Origin: Neodiprion pinetum
Taxonomy: Eukaryota > Arthropoda > Insecta > Hymenoptera > Diprionidae
Assembly: GCF_021155775.2 (NCBI RefSeq)
Contig: NC_060238.1
Coordinates: 7,674,001-7,738,000, forward strand
Reading direction: 5' to 3'
Length of the DNA: 64,000 nucleotides
This document shows, one piece after another, positions 47,344 to 64,000 of this stretch (the first letter of the stretch is position 1; each line of letters starts with the position of its first letter). Under the pieces are notes generated by a model that was given only the letters and a program-made list of their open reading frames with translations, was not told where the DNA came from and made no database searches. A program made the translations under genes and the position numbers.

Positions 47344-48967
47344 AAGAATCCGAATTATCAAACGAATAGAGATCAGTTTGCGGACGGACGAAACGATTTT
47401 TCGACACACAACTTATACTTTCCCCGTCACGGAAACAAATTAGTAAATTTTTCGCAACCCCTTTTATTCGAGAATGGTCTGCAGTCACGTAGAGAGCGGC
47501 ACTTCGCAATATCGCACGTATGTCCGCAAGTGAGGGAACAGGAGTGGAAAAATAATTCCAACTTTCACAACGAGCCATTCAGGATTCGTTTCTTTTTTTT
47601 CCCTTCTTCTTCTTTCATTCATTTTACTTTTTACGTGTACACTTTCTTTCGTTCCTCCTTCTCCTCCCTTCTTTACTTTTTTACCCGCAAGCACTTCCGG
47701 GCAAAAAAAAAAATAAATAATTTCGCCACCTGAAATTCACCGGCTCTTTTCTTCTAACGAAGTTGCCAGACGGCGTTACATTTCAAAGAAATTTTCTCAC
47801 CGTTCCGAGCGCTGTGATCGTTACCGGTAATAACATCAGGCACAGAAGACGGACGCTGAATTTTGCTCATTAAGCCACTAGAAGATGATTGGTCGATTTT
47901 TTTTTTTTTATCGTCGACAAATTTTTCGTCAGTTTAAAATTGTATTCTTTCAGTACATTCACTCTTAGCTGTTAAGATCACTTTGACGCTTAATTGTGCT
48001 CCGGTTTTTCAGTAATCAAGAATTTGACCGATCGGGTTTGCGCCTGGAAAATATTCATATGAGCACAAAGTAAAGGAATCGAAAATAATTAGGAAATATT
48101 TTGTCGTTTTCCGATTAACTAAAACTTGAAGCAAATACAACAGATTAAAAACTGCGACAATTTGACGAAACCGACGCTAGTTTTGCGTTCCTCGGCTTTA
48201 TCACACGTGAAAATTGTTTGGTTTTCGATTCGTGCAAACATAAATGTTGTTGTTGAAAAATTCGATCTCTTTAACATTTTCTTATTCCCAGTTTTCGGTA
48301 TCATTTACGAAGAAAAAGCAGAGATTTTTTCAAATCAATTAAAATTCCTTCGCTCCGGCATTGAGTGCTTTTGACACATTCATGAAGCTTGTATCAACGG
48401 TAGAGGAAGTGAGTAAAGATCCGTTCTTTAGTGCTTCGCAAAGCGCGGAGCGACGGCGTGGAAAACGAAATAGAACGATGAAAAATCTGTTCGTTTGATA
48501 CATAGTTGATGAAAATGGGAAATTCCCTGTTGAAAATTCATGGGATTCCGGGACGATACGTGCTCTTTAGCACCCGAGCATTGTGTGTATTATATATTCG
48601 TGCACGCTTCAATCTACGTGCCCATTGTGTTTTAACCAATTTACCGGCGAGCTATCTCCGAGCTTATCGAGGTGCGACTGGTTTGAATAATCTGATTTCA
48701 CAACGAAAGCTCAATTTCCACCGGCACCGTACGTTCTTCTGCCTAGCTGGATGCGATATTTAACGACGCACTGCACCGACTCTCGGCCATTTCATAATAC
48801 CTACTCTCTCGGCGTCCCGACGCTCGGTACTTCGTTTAATAGCCTGCATGGGAATCTCAGTATATGTATCTACAATTTGCATACATGATACACGAGCTCG
48901 GGTCTACGTGTATATATATGGGGCAGTCCAAAGGAAGGTGAGCAACGTTTCACCCCAACTCCCGTCG
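47344..48967. other. Intergenic stretch, no gene recognised
   Basis: Pyrimidine-rich DNA at 47580-47690 keeps frames open on both strands. The 48506-48763 plus frame has no domain signal. Confidence 0.35.
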
Positions 48968-49010
48968 CACTGAGAAAAATTTCATTTGTTATAATAACTA
49001 GAAAAATTCA
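48968..49010 (+). mobile_element. MITE family A, end fragment
   Basis: Only the terminal 43 bases remain, from CACTGAGAAAAATTTCATTT to GAAAAATTCA, matching the left end of copies 1 and 2. Confidence 0.8.
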
Positions 49011-49072
49011 TGTTCTATAACTCGAAGATTGTGCAGTTGGAAAAAAATTGTACTGGGGAAAAAATGGTGTGT

Positions 49073-49074
<2 letters not shown>

Positions 49075-49131
<57 letters not shown>
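49075..49131. repeat. Poly-T tract, about 57 bases
   Basis: An uninterrupted run of T lies just past the family A fragment. It could be a reversed poly-A tail of a retrotransposed sequence or a simple-repeat expansion; no retroelement coding sequence is recognisable next to it. Sequencing length error is likely here. Confidence 0.8.
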
Positions 49132-49133
<2 letters not shown>

Positions 49134-52028
49134 TGGAGTTGGTGGAAAATTATTTTTTCGGAATTTTCTGGAAATTGTAAGTGTATTGTTTTCAACGAAA
49201 AACTCGCAAAAAAACGATTTTTTTTTCAGAAGCTAAGTTCTCAATAAGTTTGAAACTATATCTGCATTCTCTTTGATCGAAAAAAAAATTTTTTTTTACG
49301 TATCACGCAAAAACGGGCCCGACCGCCGTTTGAGAATTATGCCTCTTTTCGCACATCAATGTTAGACCGGTGAAGGAAAATGTTTCAAAAAGCATACAAA
49401 ATGAAAAAAAATACAAAATTCAGTATAGTTCACTAAGGAGAGATTTGACTGGATCAAAAATTAAAAAACAATAAACAATACGAATTTCATCACAATTCGT
49501 CGAAGAGAAAAGCAAGTAAATGCGAGTTTAACTATTCTGGAAATTGAAAAAATAATTAATAAAAACAATTAACTGGTTCAAAAATGAACAAAAATAACTG
49601 TGTCTCTTTTATTCACTGCTGCCCACTTCAGTTTGATTGGTATATTTTTAGTTTTAGCCGAAGGACTTGCATGATTTTTTTGATAATTTTCAAAATTCGT
49701 TGAATTCACTATTCGATTAAGGAGCTCTAGAGACGTCGAGGGTGATTATAAACATGTGAAAAAAAAATTGAAATGCTTGTTAAAGTTAAACAAAAACATA
49801 AAAAATCACGGACCAAATCCAAGATGGTGAGAGTTAGACCCCATATGAATTGAACTGGAATGCTCTATATAAATACACTACCTGTGCATTTGCACGTATT
49901 TATACGGGGTAAAAGATAGTGTATTTTCATAGCGCACAGCTGGAGTGTAATACCTACGTATTATGTGCGGTGATATTTTGGAACTTTTATATACCTAGAT
50001 ACAGTGTTTAAAAATTCACCAAGCGTAAAGTCGAGTTATAGCTAACATTATTAAATCGAAATAATCTAATCGAGTCAAGTTTAATATTACTTACGTAATC
50101 TCTCTTCAAGATGGAAAAAAGATTGAGTCTAGGAATTCTAACGCAGACTGTTTACCGCCTGACTGGCACACTCAGACATTTATTTCAAGAATGTAAGAAG
50201 AACTTTCTTACTTTTTCTTGTCTTTTGTAGAAATATACAAATATTTTTGAAAGCAGCATTTATGTCGCAGAATGCCAGAAAAGTTAGGCTGTCGCTCACC
50301 GGCAAAACTTAGATTATTATTAATTATAAATTATAAATTTTCACAATCAACACTGCAATTTTAACAGAAACTCAGTTTAATTTCAATTCTTTGTTTGGAA
50401 ACTCAGTTACTCTGTTTTTCTCTTCAATAGACCATATAATTCATGAAAAATGCACGAACGCAAAATAATAATGTTAATAGCAAGTAAAAAAATCCGTTTA
50501 ACGATGCATTAAATACAAAAGAAGATTTCTTGAATTCCACACGCGAATCACCGTTCACGGTGTTATTTAGAAAAATGAAAAAATAAACAACGGAAACTTT
50601 AAATATTCCACTGACTTCGCAACTTTTTCAACCGCGAGTAAAAATTATTAAAAATCCAAAACTGAACAGGAAAAAAATAATCATTTTGTGAAAATGAAAA
50701 GTAACTGTTATGATGTGTAATTTGGTCATTGTCATTGGCGTAACTAGGACTTTTCTCGGAGGGGACTTTATTTCCGACTCTACTCTGAGCGCAATATTTA
50801 TTTGAAAATTGGGACTTTTAAATCGGGCTCATATTTCCCGCAAATGCGTTTTAAAGAAAAATACGTCATTTCCGTCCCGCTATTGAGGTCAAAAAAGCTA
50901 ACTTTATGGTCGAGTCAGGGATAAAATATTTTTATTTTTTCTTCTGAGAAAAAAAGAAGACAACTATATACCGGGGCCAGTAATTGTTCATTAAATGACA
51001 AAGCTTGATTACAGCAATTATAATATTCGGTTTTTCTCCTTTCCAAAAACATTTAACATATCATGGGCCGTAATTTCTCTTTGAATTACAGAAAAGAAGA
51101 TATCCATATCGAATTGGTTTTTTTTTTTTTTTTTTTTTCAACATATCATCTTACAATAATACTGAGAAGGTTTTTTTTCAAAAGGACACTGTTCAAATTA
51201 CTTGCCGTCCTTTTTTTTTACTCTTCAAAAGTATTTTGAAGAGATTAAGATTACTTTATAATCGCTGTGTAAACGAATTTTTCAATCTCGGCCGTAAGAC
51301 GCCGATGATCTTAATCCCAAGTCTAGTGAAAGGTTTGAAATAATTTCGAAGCCGTTCACGGCACTAAAAATACCGGCAATTTTTCACCTTTTTCGAGAAA
51401 TGATTAACGACGTGAATAAGAAATTCAAATACTCGAGACGCGATCCTGACTCCAGGATAAATCAAATAATCGCGATTGCACGCCATTTGAGATGAAAGAT
51501 ATTCAGGCTATGATCACTCGACCAGAAAACCGGTGCAATATTTTCAAGCACATTTCTTCCGATTGCAAATATGACAACTCCGACGACGAGAAAACAATTT
51601 CGCCAAGGGCTTGAAAATCAATCTAGAAATGATCGCATTCCACACATCCTAACCGAGGTAGAAAAAAATGTCTCTAGAAATATTTCCAAAATCGACAATG
51701 AAACCACTTCTTCGAAATTTCTTAAAAAATAAAGCACTAGGTTCGACGAAGGATTGAAATCATGAAAATGGAATCAGGAGTTGCAAGTGTCAACTAGAAA
51801 AGTTCGAACGGTTAATGCCGTTCAACTTTGTTGAATATGATTCATACGATGATTAACTTTCAGAGTTTCCCGTCAGCCTTAGATTTTCGTTGAGGTTTGT
51901 TGGAAGTTATTCACCAGAAAAAAAAACAATATAATCCTTGACGTGAACGCGATAGCGATTCGTGTAAGTTTCACAAACTGATTAATCTTTGCGTGAAATT
52001 CAAGACACCTTGGCTAAGCGATACGTTA
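49132..52028. other. Intergenic stretch downstream of the esterase
   Basis: AT-rich, with a T tract at 51119-51139 and no long reading frame. The last few hundred bases before 52028 would include the esterase 3' untranslated region. Confidence 0.45.
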
Positions 52029-57237
<5,209 letters not shown>

Positions 57238-60200
57238 GCTAGACTATTAAAGCAATTAGACCACCCAATTCTACCGCCGTCTATGTTCATCTGGCATTGC
57301 ATACAGCTAGTCTACAACGAGTTTCGTCAGTGCTTTATCAACAAAGCATCGAAAGGCACGATTGTGTTATCTCAGATTAATCTTACACACACAGTTTATT
57401 TCTATGTCATGATTATCATTTTTAAATCATGTCATAATAACGTTAATAAAAAGATATGACCGACTTCCAAAAAATTACTCAATATAACTTTGCTCTACGA
57501 ACAACGAAATCATTTATTTCTTTTAGAGAGAGCTATCTAAAACCAAGAGCGCGTATAATTTTCTGAATTTTTTTTTCATCGGCAATCGTTTTGCAGACTT
57601 ATTTTCAAGATAGATGTTGAAAAAAAAATTATGCGTCCTCTTGACATTAGCACTGCGATATAGGATAACGACTTTATTATGAAATTTCTTTTTATTCAAT
57701 AAGTTCTTGTTACTTTTTTTTGTCTATAGATCTGTAGATATGTATTTCAATACAGGCAAACCGACGAAAAATGAGACCCGTCAAAGCTAATCATCCAAAT
57801 CGATGAATGATCGTAAACAGCGATAAACGCTGACTAGTTATGATCGGATGGAAATTTGGATTTTCTGATCCGCGTGTCAGTGCATCAGTATCATTTTGAA
57901 AATTTCATTGGAACACAACTCGAGCGAGCAGTTTCAGATAAAAAAATAATCATCCGTTGAAGATGATACGCAAACAGACATAAAAGAAAAAAGATACGAG
58001 ACGAATTGATAACCTCCTTCTTTTGAAGTCGGTCAAAAGTAGACATCAACGATATCATGAGCCACTACTCTACGTCACCATGCACTGTTGTAAACTAAAA
58101 CCAAAGTAAACACTTCAGGGAGGGTAATCAAAGAAGGCCGTGCAATTATGTAATATCAAGTTCAACTCAAGGTGATAATCGAGGTCGGTGAAAAATTGTA
58201 AAGCTCGTGAAGCAATACGCCGTAAACTTTGAATTAACAATGTTCGACATTCTAATTTCTTACCGACAAGCTACCATTTCTATGAGAAAGGTGTTATTCG
58301 TTCTCTCTGACCAATCAGCCGGAAGCTACGATCAAGGTCGAAAAATGTTACACTGAAGCCTGGAGGGTGATGGGAGGTTACGACTGGGTTAACGGCTCAA
58401 TGATGTGCATTCTGGTCTGCCTGTCGACTTGTTGATAATGAACGTGGCACCCACGGTATCCAAATCCCACGCACACTGCAAAGGTCACTAGGTTACTGGC
58501 TGATGGCAGATGAGGGCAAGCACGTGAAATGTGGCTGGGCTCTAACTCGAGGGCAATAATAATCGTTGCGGATACTGGAATACAGAGAAAATTTGTATCT
58601 CACTTGACAAATTACGACGGACAAGCTCGTTCATCATTTTCAACAGTAATGTTCCAGAGATTCGCCAAATCAACTGTTCAGCTTGTTCCATATCAGGCTC
58701 AAACGCATCTAGGTGGATTTGTTAATTTCCTTGACAACCTTGACAAGCCTCTGTGTATAATAGCTAATTTTCAATGTATCAGCTGACACCTAAACTGCTT
58801 TATAGCAATCGGAGAGAATGATTTTTAGAATCTACTTGCCTTCACGAAGACTACAATGAGCTGCAACGTACAGTAAACAATTCGTTATCGGAGCAAGACC
58901 GGTTCTAGACTCAGTTTTCGTTCTGATACCGTTTCAGAATTACGCAACATTTGATCCTTGTGCACTCCGATTATATCGTATTTGATTCCATTCAGTCTAT
59001 AGAATTAAAAATAATTAGACCCGTAATTAACTGCCTGTATCTCATCATATTTGATGATATCCGATCGTTATACGTATTCACACCCCTTAATTAAGCATCC
59101 AATTACGTCGAAGACAAGTTTAGATCCTAATTAGGTATAGATAGGTGCATCACTTACTTATACTTACAAAGAACATACATATATCGTGAAAACAGTTGGC
59201 AAACAGTGTCACATTCCGTAAACAGCATTGCGAATACAAGTGGATAAAAATATAATCAATGTAAAATAAAAGTAAAGATGAAATGCAATTATAATTATAA
59301 TTAAAAGTGTGGGTAATTGGTTGGTATCCAATCACCAAGGTACTATACAATCCGCCGAGACACACAACTTCATAATATTACGATACATAACCGTATCAAA
59401 ACAAAGGTTATCTTCGAAGCTTCGTCAGGATTTGTTACACAATATGGCTTTTGAAGTATTATTAAACACTTTTGTTTGACGAGTAATTCATGGGGCGTAA
59501 GTCTGCCAGCCCACGAAATGTACCGGTATCTCAATTCTTTCTTTTTCTTCGACACCGGCATCGAAGAGTAACGGAGTGGAGAGAAAAGGAGAGAGAGAAG
59601 AAAGAACCGCAGGGCTCCGAGGAAATGTGACAAATCTTCGACCATCCGGGAGCGAGCTGGAGGAGGGAGAAAAAAACAAATCGCTGGCATTTTGGGTAAT
59701 GTGCACAACAGAGGCACTCTTCTCCACTGTCGTCGACTAACCAAGTCACCATAGCTCATGGTTACGCGACCTCTCCGGCGAACGAGTGTCAGCGTAACCG
59801 TTTCCAAAACAATTGTACTTTTCTGGTAGGTTACACTCGTGTTTAGTACGTCAGTACAGAAACATCCCAGGATATAAAACGCGCGTGAAATACAATTGAG
59901 CACGTATAGTTGAAGATATCTTCTTCTCACCTATATTGGCCAAAATAATATCTTGGAGAATCTATATCGCTAACGACCCTAATAGAAAAAATGTTATCGA
60001 AAACCTCAAACTCTGAGTATGATACTGCTCTAATCATGTCGCTTTTTATTTCGACTAAGGTAGTACAACCCTCTCTTCTCTACAATTAGTTCGCTGTTCG
60101 TCGTCGTCAGAGAAAGTCATGTCTTGTTGAATAAATAGAATATTTACATCTATGTCGACGCCTTGAGTACAGTTTCTTTTCGCATGCGCCAGGCTTCCCA

Positions 60201-60720
60201 TCACAAAAAAAGAATTTACTCTGATTTTACTATTAAGTACGCTTTCATGATTTTTAGTAAAATTTTTACGACGCGGTTGTCCTGAAGATTATCGACTTTC
60301 TAACTAAGCACCTTTAACGTAACATGTATGTACACCAAGTTCTGATCGTAACTGACAATGAGAACCGCTTATCACCAAAAATGGGCCTAACAGTCAGTTT
60401 TTGCGGTAAACTTTGAGCTCCAGGAGATCTGTATACTTTTGTGTAAGTTACGCATGCGCACGAGTCTGTCGAAATAAACCTTTCAATGGGCTCCTTTACC
60501 CACAAGGGTGAACACTAGGAAAGCACCACCTAGCGGCAAATCACATACCTATCAAAAAATTCATTTTCCAGAAGCATTGAGAAATAAATCTAAGATGTTG
60601 AATTTTTATAATAACTCGATCAATCGTGTTAATTTAATTATAGGCTAGGTTTCACCAACGAACCCAATGTGAATACTCAAAAAAGTTTATTTAACTAACA
60701 ATAAGCTTCAGGTACAGGTA
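57238..60720. other. Region between the two oppositely oriented esterase sequences
   Basis: The first few hundred bases should hold the promoter and leader of the minus-strand esterase. Open frames at 58529-58786 (plus) and 59370-59930 (minus, 186 codons, in a GA-rich pocket) show no domain signal. I looked on the plus strand for the missing esterase exons (HGG, GESAG, GYNSHEG motifs) and did not see them. Confidence 0.45.
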
Positions 60721-61148
60721 CAGTGAGAGAAATTTGTAGTTCCAGTTACCGCTCGCTCCTTAACTATGGTCATGTTTTACCACAATCGAAAAATATAGTT
60801 CTAAGTGCAAAATGAAAATTAGTTTTGTGGCTGTAACCGGAAAATCTAGTATCTGCTACTATTCTTCTGATCACGATCACAGTTACTATATTTTCTTGTA
60901 ATTGTTGCGAAAATTTAATGCTTCTGCAATGATAAATTGGTGTCAAAGCCTTATTTAACTAAAAAAGTAGAGTAAACCGAACAAACTGATTTTGCGTCGC
61001 AATTACCAAAAAAGGATCGACAATGGCGCAAAATGGTTACGCGTACCTCGTTTTTCGTAATTCCAACAATATTCGAACAGTTTTTTCTAGCGATACCTGT
61101 TTTACTGAATTTTTCTAGTTACTGTAACAAATTAAATGTTTCGCAGTG
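60721..61148 (-). mobile_element. MITE family A, copy 5
   Basis: A complete 428-bp copy, from CAGTGAGAGAAATTTGTAG to ATGTTTCGCAGTG, with TA outside the left end and AA outside the right. It ends 88 bp before the first exon of the orphan esterase tail. Confidence 0.85.
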
Positions 61149-61236
61149 AATCAATTAATTTATTGCACCACGTAAATATTGTTTACACCCTTGCGTCACA
61201 CCACGGCGTCTGTTTAAACAAACGTATCCTCCGCAG

Positions 61237-61627
61237 GTGCATCTCACGAGGATGAAATCCCGTACATATTTTATCATGCGCGGTATGCCGATCTGCTTAA
61301 AATCGCACCGAATTCAACCAGGCAAACCGTATCCCAAAGAATGGTCAAAATGTGGACAGACTTTGCGAAGACTGGGTAAGCATTCCGATAGTATACGACT
61401 TTCAACATTGCAGGAACACTCGTCTAATAAATAGGTATTCTTATTATCACCTTTCCAACAGAAGCCCGACACCCGAGATCAATGATTTGATAACCGTTAA
61501 GTGGGAACCAGTAACGCCAGTGGCGAAAAATTATCTAGAAATTGATACGGAGCTCAGCGTTGGAGTGAATCCAGATGAAGACGTCGAGTTGTTGTTCAAG
61601 AGAATCAGTGAAATAGTCAAGGGTTAG
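61237..61627 (+). pseudogene. Orphan 3' end of a second carboxylesterase (last two exons)
   Basis: Exons 61237-61375 and 61462-61627 have exactly the lengths (139 and 166 bp) and phases of exons 7 and 8 of the minus-strand esterase, with a GT-AG intron of 86 bp. They encode 101 residues corresponding to 426-526, from ASHEDEIPYIF (catalytic histidine) through KMWTDFAKTG and NYLEIDTELSVGVNPDED to a TAG. Identity to the neighbour is about 75 percent by eye, many changes are conservative, and there is no stop or frameshift. No upstream exons, hence no nucleophile, are present in the 4 kb to the left. So it is a truncated gene copy, or the tail of a gene split by rearrangement or misassembly. The intact frame means the truncation is recent or the exons are still used elsewhere. 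Confidence 0.85.
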
Positions 61628-62920
61628 TTGCATCTTGCAGAAAAAGATGTTAATATTTCACGCATGGATTCATAATTTTTTAACCTTCTATGAATGCTTC
61701 TTGAACTCTGCGATGTCTTGTTACGTTTACCATAAACAATTCTATTACTTTATTGACAAGATGTTTATGACCCTGGATTTAAATATAACTTTATTGAACA
61801 AGACCTTACATATTTCGAAAAAAATTACGGTGCCGGAAAGTATGTACCCATGTACCAGTTAAGATTAATTTTCATACTTGCAGTTATTTGTGACAAATTT
61901 AGTTTAGTTGACGTAATTTTTATATTTTTTGTTTTACCCTTCAATCAATTAATCAATTTTTGCAATCAAGACTACTCTTTCACGTGTGAAAAGTTCTAGC
62001 AATGATCGATTGAATAGAGTACGAAACTGTACAGAATAAAAACGAATAAAAATATTGGTAGCATACTGTTCCCTCGACTTCCGGTATCCCGCAGGCTCGT
62101 TACAATACGACCCAAGATTTACCTCAAGTTCTAATATACTAATTACAAAACGTTAGTTTCAGACTCCGATTATCTAGTCAGCTTTCCGCAAATCTTAAAG
62201 TATAAGACAGTATAAGACAGCGTCGAGCTAGTGACGGTTCGTAATGCGGCATGATGCCAGAGAGGATCATTTGGTTCGAACCTACGAGGCAAAGTTGTAA
62301 CTTGAAGAATAACAGAAATATTGAGCTAACCCCAGTGAATTTTTCGGTCTGTTTTTGAACGCTTTTAAAACATCCTGGAACAAGTTTATAGGTACTCCAA
62401 CCTTAGGTAGTTGTGCAAGAAAACTTTATTGCGCGTAGTCACAATATGCTGCGAGCAACTGATCTAGAGTTACAGTCGCAAAACGAAAGACTTTTTTCGT
62501 ATTTTCTGTGCTGCTAGTCCTACGCCCTTCTTCGTGCGTTTTCTGCGTTCCTGGTGATCCGATCGGTAAAGAGAGGGTTATACAAATCGAATCTGACAAA
62601 AGACGGAAGATTTTTTGCTCAAAAAGGAAATAGGTTTAAACACGACCGTCACCTGTGGTCTATGTCAATTTGAAATTATAAAAATTTCGTATTCTACAAT
62701 ATTCATCAGTTTATGCGAAAAAAGAATTCCACAGGATAAAGTATTTTTGAGAAGTTTTCACTACACGTGCGTAGAATGTATAAAAACACAACGGGACCAA
62801 AGAAGTACAAACCTGTGAATCAGGAAAAGCTACAGTACCTATAGATAGTGACGAGTCTGAAACAAACGGCCATGCATTTGAACACACACCATCAACAACA
62901 TCAACAACGCAATGATTCGA
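61628..62920. other. Intergenic stretch
   Basis: No gene recognised. AATAAA near 62036 and 62047 could serve the esterase tail if it were transcribed. A short doublet AGTATAAGACAGTATAAGACAG lies near 62200. Confidence 0.4.
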
Positions 62921-63362
62921 TCCATTAATCCCTGTTTTCGAGCGACCTCCTCGGTCCAAATGCTCCCCGGATACCAGGAGCAGTTTTACACTAAAATTTC
63001 TCCCATTGGCCCAATTCTGAATAGGAGTAGCACATAAACAAGGGATCGTATGTCCTCTCAAGCAAGCAGGCATGCATTCAGGCTCGCAGTATCTATGTAT
63101 CAATCAATCTCTGTTTTTGAGCGATCTCCTCGTTTCAAATGCTCCCCGGATACCAGGAGCAGTTTTACGCTAAAACTTCTCCCATTCTCCCAATTCTGAA
63201 TAGGAGTAGCATATAAGCAAGGGGCCTTATGCCTTTTCAAGCAAGCAGGCATGCATTCAGGCACGTAGCATCAATGTATCAATCAACCTCTGTCTCTGAT
63301 CGACTTCCTTCGCTCAGGTGTTCTCCGGATACCAGGAGCAGTTTTATGCTGGAATCTTTCAG
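62921..63362 (+). repeat. Tandem repeat, 179-bp unit, about 2.5 copies
   Basis: CCCCGGATACCAGGAGCAGT recurs at 62965, 63144 and, with one change, 63323, an exact spacing of 179. Other unit landmarks are CCCAATTCTGAATAGGAGTA, AAGCAAGCAGGCATGCATTC and GTATCAATCAA. Units are about 85-90 percent alike. The size is typical of a satellite monomer. Confidence 0.9.
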
Positions 63363-64000
63363 ATTTAGTTATGTCTAACTAGAAGTCGGAAGGTTAGTAA
63401 AGCCTAAAATAAATGTCAGCCTTATTTCTAGTACAAGTGTTCTGGTCTGTCAGTGCGTTGTACTATGCTGTAACAAGTTGCCAAATAGTAATAAAGTCGT
63501 AGATAAAAAAATTTAAGAAAAGAGAAGTGCAGTGTGTATTAATTCAAGCAGAAGATGAAAAATGTTATATAAGATAGTTATTTTTGTAGTTTGTAAGTAT
63601 AATTCAAGTTCAGTCCCGCACACGGATGCAATTTATCTCTGCAGGATACGATGTCTATGATATTATATAGTTACTATTTCACGCATTGTATTGAAATCAA
63701 CTCATTCCTTAACTTCCTCGTATACCTACTCTTCGTGTTTTCTCAGCTGTTGAATTTTACGCTATTTCAAATGCCTTTTTTGCAATCCTTGGTAATTTCT
63801 TTGCTGCTGGTCCTATGTTCTCATCGTTGACTTTTTTGCGTTCCTCGGGGTCCAATTAGTCTAGAAACGGTCATACAAATCGATTCTGAAACGAAAAATT
63901 TTTTGCTTCTAATATCACAAAAAAATTAAGCCCTTTGCATTTTTGGTGAAAATTCGGACGATTTCGAATACCGTTGGAATCAGTTTCTTGGTACACTATA
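63363..64000. other. Non-coding stretch to window end
   Basis: No gene or repeat recognised. Confidence 0.4.

Noticed and set aside
49075..49131. Poly-T tract as the tail of a retrotransposon
   Set aside because: No reverse transcriptase, endonuclease or gag-like coding sequence or target duplication is visible beside it.
59370..59930. 186-codon minus-strand frame
   Set aside because: Lies in GA-rich DNA, overlaps other open frames, has no domain, no splice support and simple composition; long only because of base composition.
62261..62300. GGTTCGAAC motif considered as the T arm of a tRNA
   Set aside because: The neighbouring sequence does not fold into acceptor, D and anticodon arms; no convincing tRNA was found anywhere in the window.
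62921..63362. Regular tandem repeat considered as a CRISPR-like array
   Set aside because: The whole 179-bp unit repeats without unique spacers, and the sequence is eukaryotic.

Overview
The window is eukaryotic and looks like insect nuclear DNA: AT-rich, intron-bearing genes with GT-AG splice sites, a cytosolic alpha-type carboxylesterase, a mariner remnant and many short inverted-repeat elements. Hymenoptera would fit, but nothing here fixes the order. Gene density is low. I support two complete host or transposon coding regions with introns (an esterase and a transposon-borne DUF4806 protein), one complete intronless transposase, one first exon with a signal peptide, one orphan 3' end of a second esterase and one internally deleted mariner. 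Most of the rest is non-coding and rich in non-autonomous DNA transposons (MITEs) and degenerate short repeats.

Layout. 1-3.4 kb: non-coding with one copy of a TA-flanked MITE (family A, ends CACTGAG). 3.4-4.4 kb: a minus-strand first coding exon with a signal peptide, a GC-rich stretch behind it, then a 240-bp tandem duplication. 4.4-23.4 kb: no convincing gene; several hairpin or terminal-inverted-repeat elements, a second repeat family (family B, TTAACCCTTT ends) and AT-rich minisatellites. 23.4-33.7 kb: the main find, a 10.3-kb apparently complete DNA transposon of the CACTA/EnSpm-like group. It carries, both on the minus strand, an intact 692-residue transposase and an intron-containing 436-residue DUF4806 protein, with matching ends (CCCAATAAACA), long subterminal regions studded with ACGT-type motifs, and later nested hairpin elements. 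33.7-36.3 kb: a doubtful short exon and a G-rich minisatellite. 36.4-38.6 kb: a mariner with its catalytic core deleted, possibly inserted into an older element. 38.6-52 kb: mostly featureless, with degenerate repeats and a long T tract. 52-57.2 kb: an intact eight-exon esterase on the minus strand whose introns hold at least four inverted-repeat elements. 60.7-61.6 kb: a family A MITE, then the last two exons of a second esterase on the opposite strand, with no upstream exons. 62.9-63.4 kb: a 179-bp tandem repeat.

How the parts work together: the transposase and the DUF4806 protein are read as the two products of one mobile element, the first as catalyst and the second as a putative DNA-binding partner. 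The esterase pair records a local inverted duplication of which only the tail of one copy remains. Exon joins were read by eye from splice signals and reading-frame continuity; no transcript data or database searches were available.
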